DNA of 18,251 nt from AWTP1-13 sp035253505 (GTDB lineage: Bacteria; Pseudomonadota; Alphaproteobacteria; Rhizobiales; Hyphomicrobiaceae). The notes under the pieces were generated by a model. It made no database searches. It had not been told where the DNA came from and saw nothing but the letters and a program-made list of their open reading frames with translations. Positions within the stretch are counted from its first letter, which is position 1, and each line of letters begins with the position of its first letter. The stretch covers positions 1-18,251 of the forward strand of contig DATFCC010000251.1 of NCBI GenBank assembly GCA_035253505.1, given 5' to 3'. Shown here piece by piece: positions 9,281 through 16,414 of this stretch. Made by a program: the position numbers and the translations under genes.

Positions 9281-10378
9281 TTGCCAGCCCCTGTGCAGCC
9301 AAGCCCTTGGTGGCGGAGGGACAACCACGCCGACCGGCGCCCGTTCCTGCTGGCGCGGGAACGCATCAAGGCGGCGCTGCGGCACTGGTTCGTGGCCCAG
9401 GGCTTCATCGAGGTGGAGACGAGCGCCCTGCAGGTGTCGCCTGGCAACGAGCTGCACCTGCACGCCTTCGCCACGGACCTGACGGCGCCGGACGGCGCCA
9501 GCCGGCGCCTCTACCTGCACACCTCGCCCGAGTTCGCCTGCAAGAAGCTGCTCGCCGCCAGCGAGACGCGCATCTTCACATTCGCCCAGGTCTACCGCAA
9601 CCGCGAGCGCGGCCCCCTGCATCATCCCGCCTTCACCATGCTCGAGTGGTATCGGGCCGGCGAGCCCTACGAGAGCCTGATGGCGGACTGCCGCGAGCTG
9701 CTCGGGATTGCCGCGCAGGCTGCGGGCGCTACCACGCTCCAGTTCCGCGGCAAGGTTGCAGATCCCTTCGTGCCGCCGGAGCGTCTGACTGTTGCCGAGG
9801 CCTTCAGCCGGCTTGCCGGCATCGACCTCCTCGCCACGCTGCCGATGCGGCCTTTCGCTCCCCTTGGGTCTCCGGAAGGAGCCATTGGTGAGGGGCCAGA
9901 TCGGATGGCGCTGGCGGAAGCGGCAACCGCAGCCGCGGGCATCCGGGTCGCCGCCGACGACACGTGGGGCGACATCTTCAGCCGCGTTCTCGTCGAGCGC
10001 ATCGAGCCCCACCTGGGCATTGACCGCGCGGCCATCCTCGACGCCTACCCTGCCGGCCTTGCGGCCCTGGCCCGCCCCAAACCCGACGACAACCGCGTCG
10101 CCGAGCGTTTCGAGCTCTATGCGTGTGGCGTCGAGCTCGCCAATGCCTTCGGAGAATTGACCGACCCCGCCGTGCAGCGGGCCCGCCTGGAGGCGGAGAT
10201 GGCCGAGAAGGCCCGCATCTACGGGGAACGCTATCCCATCGACGAGGACTTCCTCGCCGCACTGGCTCACATGCCCCCCGCCAGCGGCGCCGCGCTGGGC
10301 TTCGACCGTCTGGTCATGCTCCTGACCGGCGCCGTGCGCATCGAACAGGTGATTTGGACGCCGGTGGCGGAGACGTGA
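9281..10378 (+). CDS. epmA: EF-P--lysine ligase EpmA (PoxA/GenX, class II LysRS-like)
   Basis: A paralogue of the lysyl-tRNA synthetase catalytic domain that ligates (R)-beta-lysine, or lysine, to the conserved lysine of EF-P. It lacks the tRNA anticodon-binding domain. Visible class II motifs are motif 2 'QVYRNRERGPLHHPAFTMLEWYR' (in two parts, about residues 103-125), 'ERFELYACGVELANAF' (275-290) and motif 3 'GAALGFDRLVML' (336-347). The start is TTG 9281, supported by AAGGAG at 9266-9271 with 9-base spacing; it gives 365 residues starting MPAPVQPSPWWR. An ATG at 9185 would add 32 unconserved residues. Residues about 190-208 (bases 9848-9904) form an extra segment compared with E. coli EpmA and have atypical codons (listed separately). 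EpmB, which makes beta-lysine in E. coli, is not in the window. Confidence 0.94.
   Translation: MPAPVQPSPWWRRDNHADRRPFLLARERIKAALRHWFVAQGFIEVETSALQVSPGNELHLHAFATDLTAPDGASRRLYLHTSPEFACKKLLAASETRIFTFAQVYRNRERGPLHHPAFTMLEWYRAGEPYESLMADCRELLGIAAQAAGATTLQFRGKVADPFVPPERLTVAEAFSRLAGIDLLATLPMRPFAPLGSPEGAIGEGPDRMALAEAATAAAGIRVAADDTWGDIFSRVLVERIEPHLGIDRAAILDAYPAGLAALARPKPDDNRVAERFELYACGVELANAFGELTDPAVQRARLEAEMAEKARIYGERYPIDEDFLAALAHMPPASGAALGFDRLVMLLTGAVRIEQVIWTPVAET
9848..9904 (+). repeat. Candidate in-frame palindromic insertion inside epmA
   Basis: Nineteen codons, encoding RPFAPLGSPEGAIGEGPDR, interrupt the alignment I recall with E. coli EpmA between 'AGIDLLATLP' and 'ALAEAAT'. Ten of the 19 end in A or T (CCT, GCT, CTT, TCT, GAA, GGA, ATT, GGT, CCA, GAT), whereas flanking epmA codons almost all end in G or C. 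The segment can fold: CTCC (9870-9873), a GGAA tetraloop, GGAG (9878-9881), and an outer CCCC (9860-9863) / GGGG (9892-9895). This resembles intragenic palindromic elements such as those described in Rickettsia. That it is an insertion is inference. Confidence 0.4.
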
Positions 10379-10481
10379 CGTGTCCCATTGGCGCGAACGC
10401 GCGTAAGACTGCGCAATTCAGCGGCGGCCTTCACCTTGGGGGTGAGCCCGTCGAACCCGCGAGGCCACCGAGGCTGCTTTA

Positions 10482-10510
10482 AGCCGCCCTTCGACAAACT
10501 CAGGGCGGTG
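10482..10510. repeat. REP-like hairpin between convergent epmA and the ketoacyl-synthase gene
   Basis: CCGCCCT (10484-10490) pairs with AGGGCGG (10502-10508) around an 11-base loop containing TCGACAAACT; a G-T wobble extends the stem by one. The minus-strand core CCCTGAGTTTGTCGAAGGG matches a widespread intergenic repeat seen in many proteobacteria. There is no T-run, but its place between two convergent stops would suit a bidirectional transcription end. The remainder of the gap 10379-10570 shows nothing recognisable. Confidence 0.6.
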
Positions 10511-10570
10511 ACCAGGGGTGCGGATAGGTCCAGAAGTGCTGGCCTGCGCTCGGTCAGGATAACGCGGGCT

Positions 10571-11815
10571 TCAGGCCGGCGGCGGGCCGAACACGAGCAC
10601 GGCGTTGAGGCCACCGAAGGCGAAGGAGTTGGACATGGCGTATGTCACCTCCTGGTTGCGCCCTTTGTTCGGCACGTAGTCGAGATCACACTCCGGGTCG
10701 GCCTCGTCGAGGCCGATGGTCGGCGGCACCCAGTTGTCCTGCAGGGCCTTGATGCAGGCCACGGCCTCGATCCCTCCGCCTGCCCCCAGCGGATGCCCGT
10801 GCATCGACTTGGTCGAGGAGATCGCCAACTCGGAGGCGTGCTTGCCGAACACCCGCTTGATGGCATTCGTCTCGTTGCGATCGTTGATGGTGGTCGCCGT
10901 GCCGTGGGCGTTCAGGTAGTCGATATCGGACGGCGCCAGCTCGGCATCCTCGAGCGCCAGGCGCATGGCCTCGCTGGGGCCGTCGATGTCCGGGTTGACC
11001 ATGTCCTTGCTGTCGGAGGTCATGCCGAAGCCGCACAGCTCGGCCAGCATCTTGGCCCCGCGGGCCTTGGCGTGCGCCTTGGATTCCAACACCAGCATGC
11101 CGGCGCCCTCGGCCAGCACGGTGCCGTTGCGCTTCTTGGCGAACGGGAAGCATCCTTCCGGCGACAGCACGTGCATGGCCTGCCAAGCCCGCATGACGCC
11201 GTAGTTTATGACGCTCTCGGAGGCGCCTACGATGGCCACGTCGGCGAGCCCATGGCGGATGTAGTCGCGGCCGATGCCGATGGCATGGGCGGCCGTGGCA
11301 CAGGCGCTGCAGGTGGCGAACGCGGGCCCTTTCACCCCGAACTCGATGCCGACGTGGGCCGCGGCTGACGACCCGATGAAACGCAGCAGGGTCAGCGGGT
11401 GGGTGGCGCGTTTCTTGTGGATGAAGAGGTCGCGGTAGCAGGTCTCCATGGTCTGCAGGCCGCCGGCCCCGGAGCCGACGATGCAGGCCACGCGATAGCC
11501 GTTCGTGAATGGCACCTCGAGGCCAGACTGCTTGATGGCCTCGTCGGCCGCCGCAGCCGCGAACCAGGAATACCGGTCGGCATGCAGGATGATCTTGTCG
11601 CGCGCGAAGTGCTTGAGGCGAGACTTCGCATCGAAGTCCCGGATCTGGGCGCCGATCAGGATCTTCAGGTCACCGATCTCGAAGCCGTCGAGAGGGCTGA
11701 TCCCGAGCTTGGCGTCCTTGCAGCCCTGCCAGAACTCGGGGACCGTTGTGCCAATCGGCGTCACCACGCCGAGACCCGTCACGACGACGCGGTGCGGTAC
11801 GCCGCCACCTTGCAT
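10571..11815 (-). CDS. Beta-ketoacyl-ACP synthase II-type (FabF/NodE-like)
   Basis: A 414-residue condensing enzyme that would extend an acyl chain with malonyl-ACP. The thiolase-fold start is 'RVVVTGLGVVTPIG'. The catalytic triad is complete: Cys 172 in 'ATCSACATAAHAIG', His 304 in 'LNAHGTAT' and His 341 in 'STKSMHGHPLGA' with Lys 336. Length equals that of FabF. It lies 59 bases downstream of a dedicated acyl carrier protein, which suggests a specialised chain (lipid A, lipid or secondary metabolite, as for NodE/NodF or AcpXL systems) and not housekeeping FabF. The ATG at 11815 lacks a clear ribosome-binding site, so the exact start is uncertain by a few codons. No ketoreductase or dehydratase accompanies it. 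Confidence 0.9.
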   Translation of the reverse strand: MQGGGVPHRVVVTGLGVVTPIGTTVPEFWQGCKDAKLGISPLDGFEIGDLKILIGAQIRDFDAKSRLKHFARDKIILHADRYSWFAAAAADEAIKQSGLEVPFTNGYRVACIVGSGAGGLQTMETCYRDLFIHKKRATHPLTLLRFIGSSAAAHVGIEFGVKGPAFATCSACATAAHAIGIGRDYIRHGLADVAIVGASESVINYGVMRAWQAMHVLSPEGCFPFAKKRNGTVLAEGAGMLVLESKAHAKARGAKMLAELCGFGMTSDSKDMVNPDIDGPSEAMRLALEDAELAPSDIDYLNAHGTATTINDRNETNAIKRVFGKHASELAISSTKSMHGHPLGAGGGIEAVACIKALQDNWVPPTIGLDEADPECDLDYVPNKGRNQEVTYAMSNSFAFGGLNAVLVFGPPPA

Positions 11816-11874
11816 ATCGACTTTGCCCTATCTGTTCCTGGAAGCGCCGGCGGCCATGTCTTGATCGGCAGCGG

Positions 11875-12144
11875 TCAGGCCTTGGCTGCCGCGGCGCCGG
11901 AGCTCTGGATCAGTTCGCGCACGCGATCGACCACCGACCCGACCGTCTTGAAGTCGGCCGCCTCTTCGTTGGCGTTGTAGGGGATTTCGATGCCGAAGGT
12001 ATCCTCGATGTCGAACACGATCATCGCCAGATCGAGGGATTCGATCTTGAGGTCTGTCAGAGCCGTATTGAGACCGATGTCGTCCCTGGGCTCCTTCATG
12101 TGCTTCTTGAGAATGTCGATGATCTTGGTCGCTACATCGTCCAT
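11875..12144 (-). CDS. Acyl carrier protein
   Basis: An 89-residue acidic carrier protein. The phosphopantetheine attachment site is Ser 36 in 'LKIESLDLAMIVFDIEDTFGI', which sits at the start of helix 2 as in other ACPs; the residue before it is Glu instead of the usual Asp (ESL for DSL). The helix 3/4 part 'TVGSVVDRVRELI' fits the family, followed by a short alanine-rich tail. ATG 12144 has GGGAGGG at 12149-12155. It is the first gene of a two-gene unit with the ketoacyl synthase and is divergent from the acyl-CoA synthetase operon. It is too divergent from housekeeping AcpP (DSLD motif) to be called that. Confidence 0.92.
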   Translation of the reverse strand: MDDVATKIIDILKKHMKEPRDDIGLNTALTDLKIESLDLAMIVFDIEDTFGIEIPYNANEEAADFKTVGSVVDRVRELIQSSGAAAAKA

Positions 12145-12453
12145 TTCGCCCTCCCACCGTGCCTAGCCAGGCATGTCGGGACATAAGGTTGCCACGCACT
12201 CTGCTTCCCCGGGCTAGCCCGGAGGGCAAATCAAGCCGTGACATATACGCAATCGTCCGTCTAGTCCAGACGATCGGCCCGGTGAACCGCACCCATCCCT
12301 AACGCCGGTTCACGCCCCCTCCCGGCCCGTCTGTCGTCTGGTCAGGCGGGGCAAAAGCGTGTTCAATGGGTGTCTGCGGGTACGACCACCAGATGCGCCG
12401 AAAAAACATGAGGCATGTCCTGCCCGCATGCAAGCCCCTGGGAGGAGAAAGCC
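12145..12453. promoter_or_regulatory. Divergent control region between acp and acyl-CoA synthetase operons
   Basis: This 309-base stretch has no supported gene. An imperfect palindrome CGTCT-AGTCC-AGACG lies at 12258-12272, nested in ATCGTC (12252-12257) / GACGAT (12269-12274). It could bind a dimeric regulator; the MerR protein encoded at 14181 is one candidate, but the site does not clearly match the LiuR-type operators I recall. A GGAGGAG ribosome-binding site for the acyl-CoA synthetase is at 12441-12447. No convincing -10/-35 pair or terminator is seen. Confidence 0.4.
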
Positions 12454-14184
12454 ATGACGGCCCAAGCCGCGCACCCGCATATCCGCCCGCCCGGTTCGTA
12501 CCACTGGCTCGATCATTACCCCAAGGGCGTGGACTGGCACCAGCCGTTCGCCCCGGCCCCCCTCTACCAGCTTCTGGACGACGCCGCAGCCAAGTACGCG
12601 GCGCGCCCCTGCACGAACTTCCTCGGCAAGGTCATCACCTACGGTGAGATTGGCCGCATGGTCGATCGGGCCGCCGCCGGCCTGCAGAAACTGGGCGTCA
12701 GGAAGGGCACCAAGGTGGGCCTGCTGATGCCCAACTGCCCGACCTTCATCGTCTACTACTTTGCCACCCTGAAAGCGGGGGGAACGGTCGTCAACTACAA
12801 TCCCCTTTATACCCTCGAGGAGCTTTCCTACCAGATCAAGGACAGCGAGACCGACATGATGGTCACGCTGGACCTGAAGCTGCTGTTCGACAAGGCCGAG
12901 GCCCTGATGCAGGCGGGCACGCTCAAGCGCGCTATCGTCGCTTCCTTCCCCGCCTTGCTACCCGGCGCCAAATCGGTCCTGTTCAAGCTGTTCAAGGGCA
13001 AGGACCTGGCCCACCCGATGAAGTCGCCGGTGGCGGCCAACGTCATCGCCGAAGGCGACGTGCGCAAGAACGACGGCAAGTACCAGAAGCCCGCCATCGA
13101 TCCGCTGAACGACGTTGCCGTGCTGCAGTACACGGGCGGCACCACCGGCACGCCCAAGGGCGCCATGCTCACCCATGCCAACGTCAGCATCAATTGCCGG
13201 CAGGGGGCGGCGTGGGCAACGCATCTCTCCGAAGGCAACGAGCGCGTGCTGGCGGCGCTGCCGTTCTTCCATGTCTTCGCCATGACGGCGGTGATGAACT
13301 TTGCCCTGGCCTACGGAGCCGAGATCGTCATCATGCCGCGCTTCGTGCTCGATGACGCCATGAAACTGATCGACAAGACCCGGCCCACCGTCATGCCCGG
13401 GGTGCCGACCATGTTCATCGCCATGCTGAACCATCCCAAGCTGGCGAGCTTCAATCTGTCGTCGCTCAAGTTCTGCCTGTCGGGCGGCGCCCCGCTGCCC
13501 GTCGACGTGAAGCAGAAGTTCGAGAAACTCACGGGCTGCAAGCTGGTGGAAGGCTATGGGCTGTCCGAAGCCAGCCCCAGCGTCACCTGCAATCCGCTCG
13601 AAGGTGCCGTCAAGGAAGGCTCCATCGGCCAGCCGCTGCCCGGCACCATCGTGTCCCTGCGCGACCTCGCCGATCCTTCCAAGGAAGTGCCCCAGGGCGA
13701 AAAAGGCGAGATCTGCATCAAGGGCCCGCAGGTCATGAAGGGCTACTGGAAGAAGCCCGAGGAAACCGCCAACCAGTTCGTCGGCGACTACCTGCGCACC
13801 GGCGATGTAGGCGTCATGGACGAGGAAGGCTTCATCTTCATCGTCGACCGCATCAAGGACCTCATCATCTGCTCGGGCTACAACGTCTACCCGCGCCGCA
13901 TCGAGGAAGCGATCTACGAGCATCCCGCCGTCGAGGAGGTGACCGTCATCGGCATCAAGGACGACTACCGCGGCGAGGCACCCAAGGCGTTCATCAAGCT
14001 GCGCGCGGGCTCACAGGCGACCGAGGGTGACATCCGCAAGCACCTGGAGGCCAAGATCTCCAAGATCGAGATGCCGGCCGAGATCGAGTTCCGCGAGGCG
14101 CTGCCCAAGACCATGATCGGCAAGCTCTCCAAAAAGGAGCTCAAGGCCGAGGAGGAGCAGCGCCGGAAAGCCAAGGCCAAATGA
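12454..14184 (+). CDS. Long-chain fatty acyl-CoA synthetase (AMP-forming, FadD-like)
   Basis: A 576-residue adenylate-forming ligase that activates fatty acids as acyl-AMP and then acyl-CoA. Motifs in order are the P-loop YTGGTTGTPKG (226-236), 'YGLSE' (368-372), 'RTGD' with 'VGVMDEEGFIFIVDRIKDLIICSGYNVYPRRIE' split across the hinge (448 onward), and the C-terminal catalytic Lys 557 in 'PKTMIGKLSKKEL'. The hinge and 'YPRRIEEAIYEHP' agree with bacterial FadD. ATG 12454 was chosen over 12415 because GGAGGAG (12441-12447) lies just upstream. Its stop overlaps the start of the MerR gene (ATGA at 14181-14184), which implies translational coupling. Chain-length preference cannot be read, and loading of the divergent ACP is only a possibility. 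Confidence 0.94.
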   Translation: MTAQAAHPHIRPPGSYHWLDHYPKGVDWHQPFAPAPLYQLLDDAAAKYAARPCTNFLGKVITYGEIGRMVDRAAAGLQKLGVRKGTKVGLLMPNCPTFIVYYFATLKAGGTVVNYNPLYTLEELSYQIKDSETDMMVTLDLKLLFDKAEALMQAGTLKRAIVASFPALLPGAKSVLFKLFKGKDLAHPMKSPVAANVIAEGDVRKNDGKYQKPAIDPLNDVAVLQYTGGTTGTPKGAMLTHANVSINCRQGAAWATHLSEGNERVLAALPFFHVFAMTAVMNFALAYGAEIVIMPRFVLDDAMKLIDKTRPTVMPGVPTMFIAMLNHPKLASFNLSSLKFCLSGGAPLPVDVKQKFEKLTGCKLVEGYGLSEASPSVTCNPLEGAVKEGSIGQPLPGTIVSLRDLADPSKEVPQGEKGEICIKGPQVMKGYWKKPEETANQFVGDYLRTGDVGVMDEEGFIFIVDRIKDLIICSGYNVYPRRIEEAIYEHPAVEEVTVIGIKDDYRGEAPKAFIKLRAGSQATEGDIRKHLEAKISKIEMPAEIEFREALPKTMIGKLSKKELKAEEEQRRKAKAK

Positions 14185-14660
14185 GCGCACGATCCTCCAA
14201 CGCCGGCGCCAAGCGGGTTGCGCCACCGGCACCCGGATCCGCACCGGGGGCGGACCCCGAGCGCCTCTACACGATCGGCGAGCTCGCCGGCGAGCTTGCC
14301 GTCACCACCCGGGCCATCCGCTTCTATGAGGCCAAGGGCCTGATCGCGCCTGTGCGGCGCGGCGTGCAGCGCTCCTACTCGCGCCGCGACCGCGCGCGTC
14401 TGCGGCTGATCCTGCGCGGCAAGAACCTCGGCTTCACGCTCGAGGAAGTTGCCCAGTACCTCAAGCTCTATGACGCGGATCCTTCCCAGATCGCCCAGAC
14501 GCAGATGCTGCTCGCCCACATCGAGCGGGCGATCGACAATCTGCAGGAGAAGCGCGCTGACATCGAGCGCACCCTCAAGGAGCTCAGGGAGATCCGCGGC
14601 CAGTGCATCGAGCACCTGGGCGCCAAGGACGGCTCGGCCCGCACTCTGTGCAAGAGCTAG
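14181..14660 (+). CDS. MerR-family transcriptional regulator, LiuR-like
   Basis: A 159-residue regulator. After a flexible N-terminal tail of about 28 residues comes the MerR winged helix 'LYTIGELAGELAVTTRAIRFYEAKGLI' (about 29-55), the wing 'RGVQRSYSRRDRARLRLILRGKNLGFTLEEV', and a dimerising coiled coil (about 105-140). The wording 'TTRAIRFYE...RLRLILRGKNLGFTL' is the pattern of LiuR-type regulators of leucine/isovalerate and acyl-CoA breakdown, which respond to acyl-CoA-like ligands and not metals; only two cysteines are present, near the C-terminus, with no metal-site pattern. It overlaps the acyl-CoA synthetase gene by 4 bases (ATGA) and probably regulates its own operon. Confidence 0.88.
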   Translation: MSARSSNAGAKRVAPPAPGSAPGADPERLYTIGELAGELAVTTRAIRFYEAKGLIAPVRRGVQRSYSRRDRARLRLILRGKNLGFTLEEVAQYLKLYDADPSQIAQTQMLLAHIERAIDNLQEKRADIERTLKELREIRGQCIEHLGAKDGSARTLCKS

Positions 14661-14669
14661 GAGCGGCCC

Positions 14670-15410
14670 TTGCGCCTCGCCGTCATCGCCGACATCCACG
14701 GCAACCTGCCGGCGCTGGAAGCCGTGCTGGCCGACATCGCGGCCCGCGGCGCCCATCGCACCGTCAACCTGGGCGACTGCGTATCGGGCCCGTTGTGGCC
14801 GCGCGAGACCATGGACCTGCTCGAGACGCTGCGCCTGCCGACCGTGCGCGGCAATCACGACCGCTGGATCGCCGAGACCCCGCGCGAGCGCATGTACCCT
14901 TCGGACTCCTTCGCCGCGGACCGGCTCACGGCGGCCCAGCGCGCCACACTCGGCGCCTTGCCGGCACAGCTCGAGCTCGACGGCGGCATCACGGCTGTCC
15001 ATGGCACCGCTGCCGACGACAACCAGTATCTGCTGGAGCATGTCGCGAATGGCCTGCTGGTTCTATCGCCGGCGGCTGAGGTCGCGTCCCGCCTCGGCCC
15101 GTCATCGGCACGCGTGCTGCTGTGCGGCCACTCCCACCAGCCGCGCGTGGTGCGGGGGCCGGATGACCTGCTGATCGTCAATCCGGGTGCCGTCGGCTGC
15201 CCGGCCTACGACGACCCCACGCCGCCGTCGCCGCACGTCTCGGAGACCGGCGCCCCTCACGCCCGTTACGCGATCATCGCGCACGAGCGTGGCACCTGGT
15301 CCGTCGATCTCCTCGCCGTCACCTACGACTGGAATGCGGCATCCGCACGCGCAGCCGCCAACGGCCGCCCGGAATGGGCCCGTGCACTCGCGACCGGCTA
15401 CGTCCGCTGA
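14670..15410 (+). CDS. Calcineurin-like metallophosphoesterase (YfcE-type)
   Basis: A 246-residue cytoplasmic phosphoesterase with every metal-binding motif of the family: D8-x-H10 in 'IADIHGN', GD36 in 'NLGDCVSGP', GN62-H63-D in 'VRGNHDRW', H111 in 'AVHGT', and H144-x-H146 in 'LCGHSHQP', followed by 'IVNPGAVG'. Such proteins hydrolyse phosphomono- or phosphodiesters; the substrate is not predictable. The start is TTG at 14670, supported by AGGAG (14659-14663), which overlaps the MerR stop codon and leaves 6 bases. The stop lies only 7 bases from the convergent ABC ATPase stop. As third gene of the acyl-CoA synthetase operon it could act on a CoA- or nucleotide-linked intermediate, but that is speculation. 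Confidence 0.9.
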   Translation: MRLAVIADIHGNLPALEAVLADIAARGAHRTVNLGDCVSGPLWPRETMDLLETLRLPTVRGNHDRWIAETPRERMYPSDSFAADRLTAAQRATLGALPAQLELDGGITAVHGTAADDNQYLLEHVANGLLVLSPAAEVASRLGPSSARVLLCGHSHQPRVVRGPDDLLIVNPGAVGCPAYDDPTPPSPHVSETGAPHARYAIIAHERGTWSVDLLAVTYDWNAASARAAANGRPEWARALATGYVR

Positions 15411-15417
15411 GCCCAGA

Positions 15418-16221
15418 TTATGTCCCGCGCCCGGCGCCTTCGCTCACGGCGAGCACCGCCTCGGCGCGGATTTCCTCGGTGAGACGCGCCTTCAGGGCCG
15501 AGAACTCCGGCGATGTCTTCAGCGTGTAATGGCGCGGATAGGGCAGATCGACCGCCACCTCGGCCTTGATGCGCCCGGGACGTGCGCTCATCACCACCAC
15601 CCGCGAGGCCAGGAAGATCGATTCCTCGATGTCATGCGTGACGAACAGCACGGTTTTCCTCGCGCGCTGCCAGATGTCGAGCAGGGTCTCCTGCATCAGC
15701 GCCCGTGTTTGGTGGTCGAGCGCGCCGAACGGCTCATCCAGCAGCATGATCTTGGGATCGTTGGCCAGCACGCGGGCGATGGCGGTGCGCTGCTGCATGC
15801 CGCCCGAGAGCTGCTTGGGGTAGTGCCGCTCGAAGCCGGCGAGCCCGATGCGCGCACACCATTCCCTGGCGATGCCTTGGCGCTCGCCCATCGGCATGCC
15901 GCGCTCGCGCAGGCCGAAGGCGATGTTGTCGAGCACCGTCAGCCAGGGAAACAGCGTGTAGGACTGGAACACCATGCCCCGGTCGGGGCCGGGGCGCGTG
16001 ACGGCCGCCCCATCGAGGAGCACGCGGCCCGCCGTCGCTTGGTCGAGGCCGGCAACGATGCGCAGCAGCGTCGACTTCCCGCAGCCGGAGGGGCCCAGGA
16101 TGCTGATGAAATCGTTGTCGGCGACGGTCAGCGTGACGGGCTGGAGGGCCAGCGTCGGCTTGTCGCCGCGGTGGGCCGGCGGAAAGGTCCGCGTCACGCC
16201 TTCTATGGCGAGCTTGCTCAT
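15418..16221 (-). CDS. ABC transporter ATPase, taurine/sulfonate/nitrate type (SsuB/TauB-like)
   Basis: A 267-residue cytoplasmic ATPase of the nitrate/sulfonate/taurine importer group. Walker A is GPSGCGKS (43-50), Q-loop Gln 86 in 'MVFQSYTLFPWLTV', signature LSGGM (138-142), Walker B IMLLDEP (158-164) and H-loop His 196 in 'FVTHDIEE'. The FPWLTV wording after the Q-loop and 'YPRHYTLKTSPEF' near the C-terminus fit SsuB/TauB/NrtD relatives. ATG 16221 gives the usual 'MSKLAIEGVTRTF' start; a GTG at 16251 would add ten unconserved residues, and neither has a good ribosome-binding site. A palindromic repeat separates it from the permease gene upstream, which could reduce its expression. Confidence 0.94.
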   Translation of the reverse strand: MSKLAIEGVTRTFPPAHRGDKPTLALQPVTLTVADNDFISILGPSGCGKSTLLRIVAGLDQATAGRVLLDGAAVTRPGPDRGMVFQSYTLFPWLTVLDNIAFGLRERGMPMGERQGIAREWCARIGLAGFERHYPKQLSGGMQQRTAIARVLANDPKIMLLDEPFGALDHQTRALMQETLLDIWQRARKTVLFVTHDIEESIFLASRVVVMSARPGRIKAEVAVDLPYPRHYTLKTSPEFSALKARLTEEIRAEAVLAVSEGAGRGT

Positions 16222-16253
16222 GCGCGCGCACCCGGCCCGCTGGTGCGCCACCC

Positions 16254-16403
16254 GTCATCCCGGGCCGCGCGAGCCTCGGCGAGCGCGAGACCTGGAACCC
16301 AGCGAAAGAGCGCCGCCGGCACGATATCGACGGCTTCGCCGGCACATGTCCTGGGTCCCCGCTCGGCGCGCGGCCACTCATGGCCTCGCTTGGCCGGGAT
16401 GAC
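16254..16403. repeat. Palindromic intergenic repeat of about 150 bp
   Basis: The segment starts GTCATCCCGG (16254-16263) and ends with its exact reverse complement CCGGGATGAC (16394-16403). Internal parts also mirror imperfectly (CTGGAACCCAG on the left, CTGGGTCCCC on the right). Elements with these GTCATCCCGG ends and a central CTGG..CCAG are common dispersed repeats in alphaproteobacterial genomes. It fills nearly the whole gap between the permease (stop at 16415) and the ATPase of the same operon. No gene is encoded in it. Confidence 0.75.
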
Positions 16404-16414
16404 AACGCTGTGCG

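Noticed and set aside
8592..9302. Longer EF-P reading from ATG 9302 or ATG 9197
   Set aside because: The added residues are not EF-P-like and overlap the epmA start region; GTG 9158 gives exactly the family length and the conserved MKVIAS start.
9185..10378. epmA starting at ATG 9185
   Set aside because: The extra 32 residues are unconserved and no ribosome-binding site precedes it; TTG 9281 has AAGGAG in good position.
12958..13923. Open frame of about 320 codons antisense to the acyl-CoA synthetase
   Set aside because: No motif, and the opposite strand encodes all adenylate-forming motifs in order.
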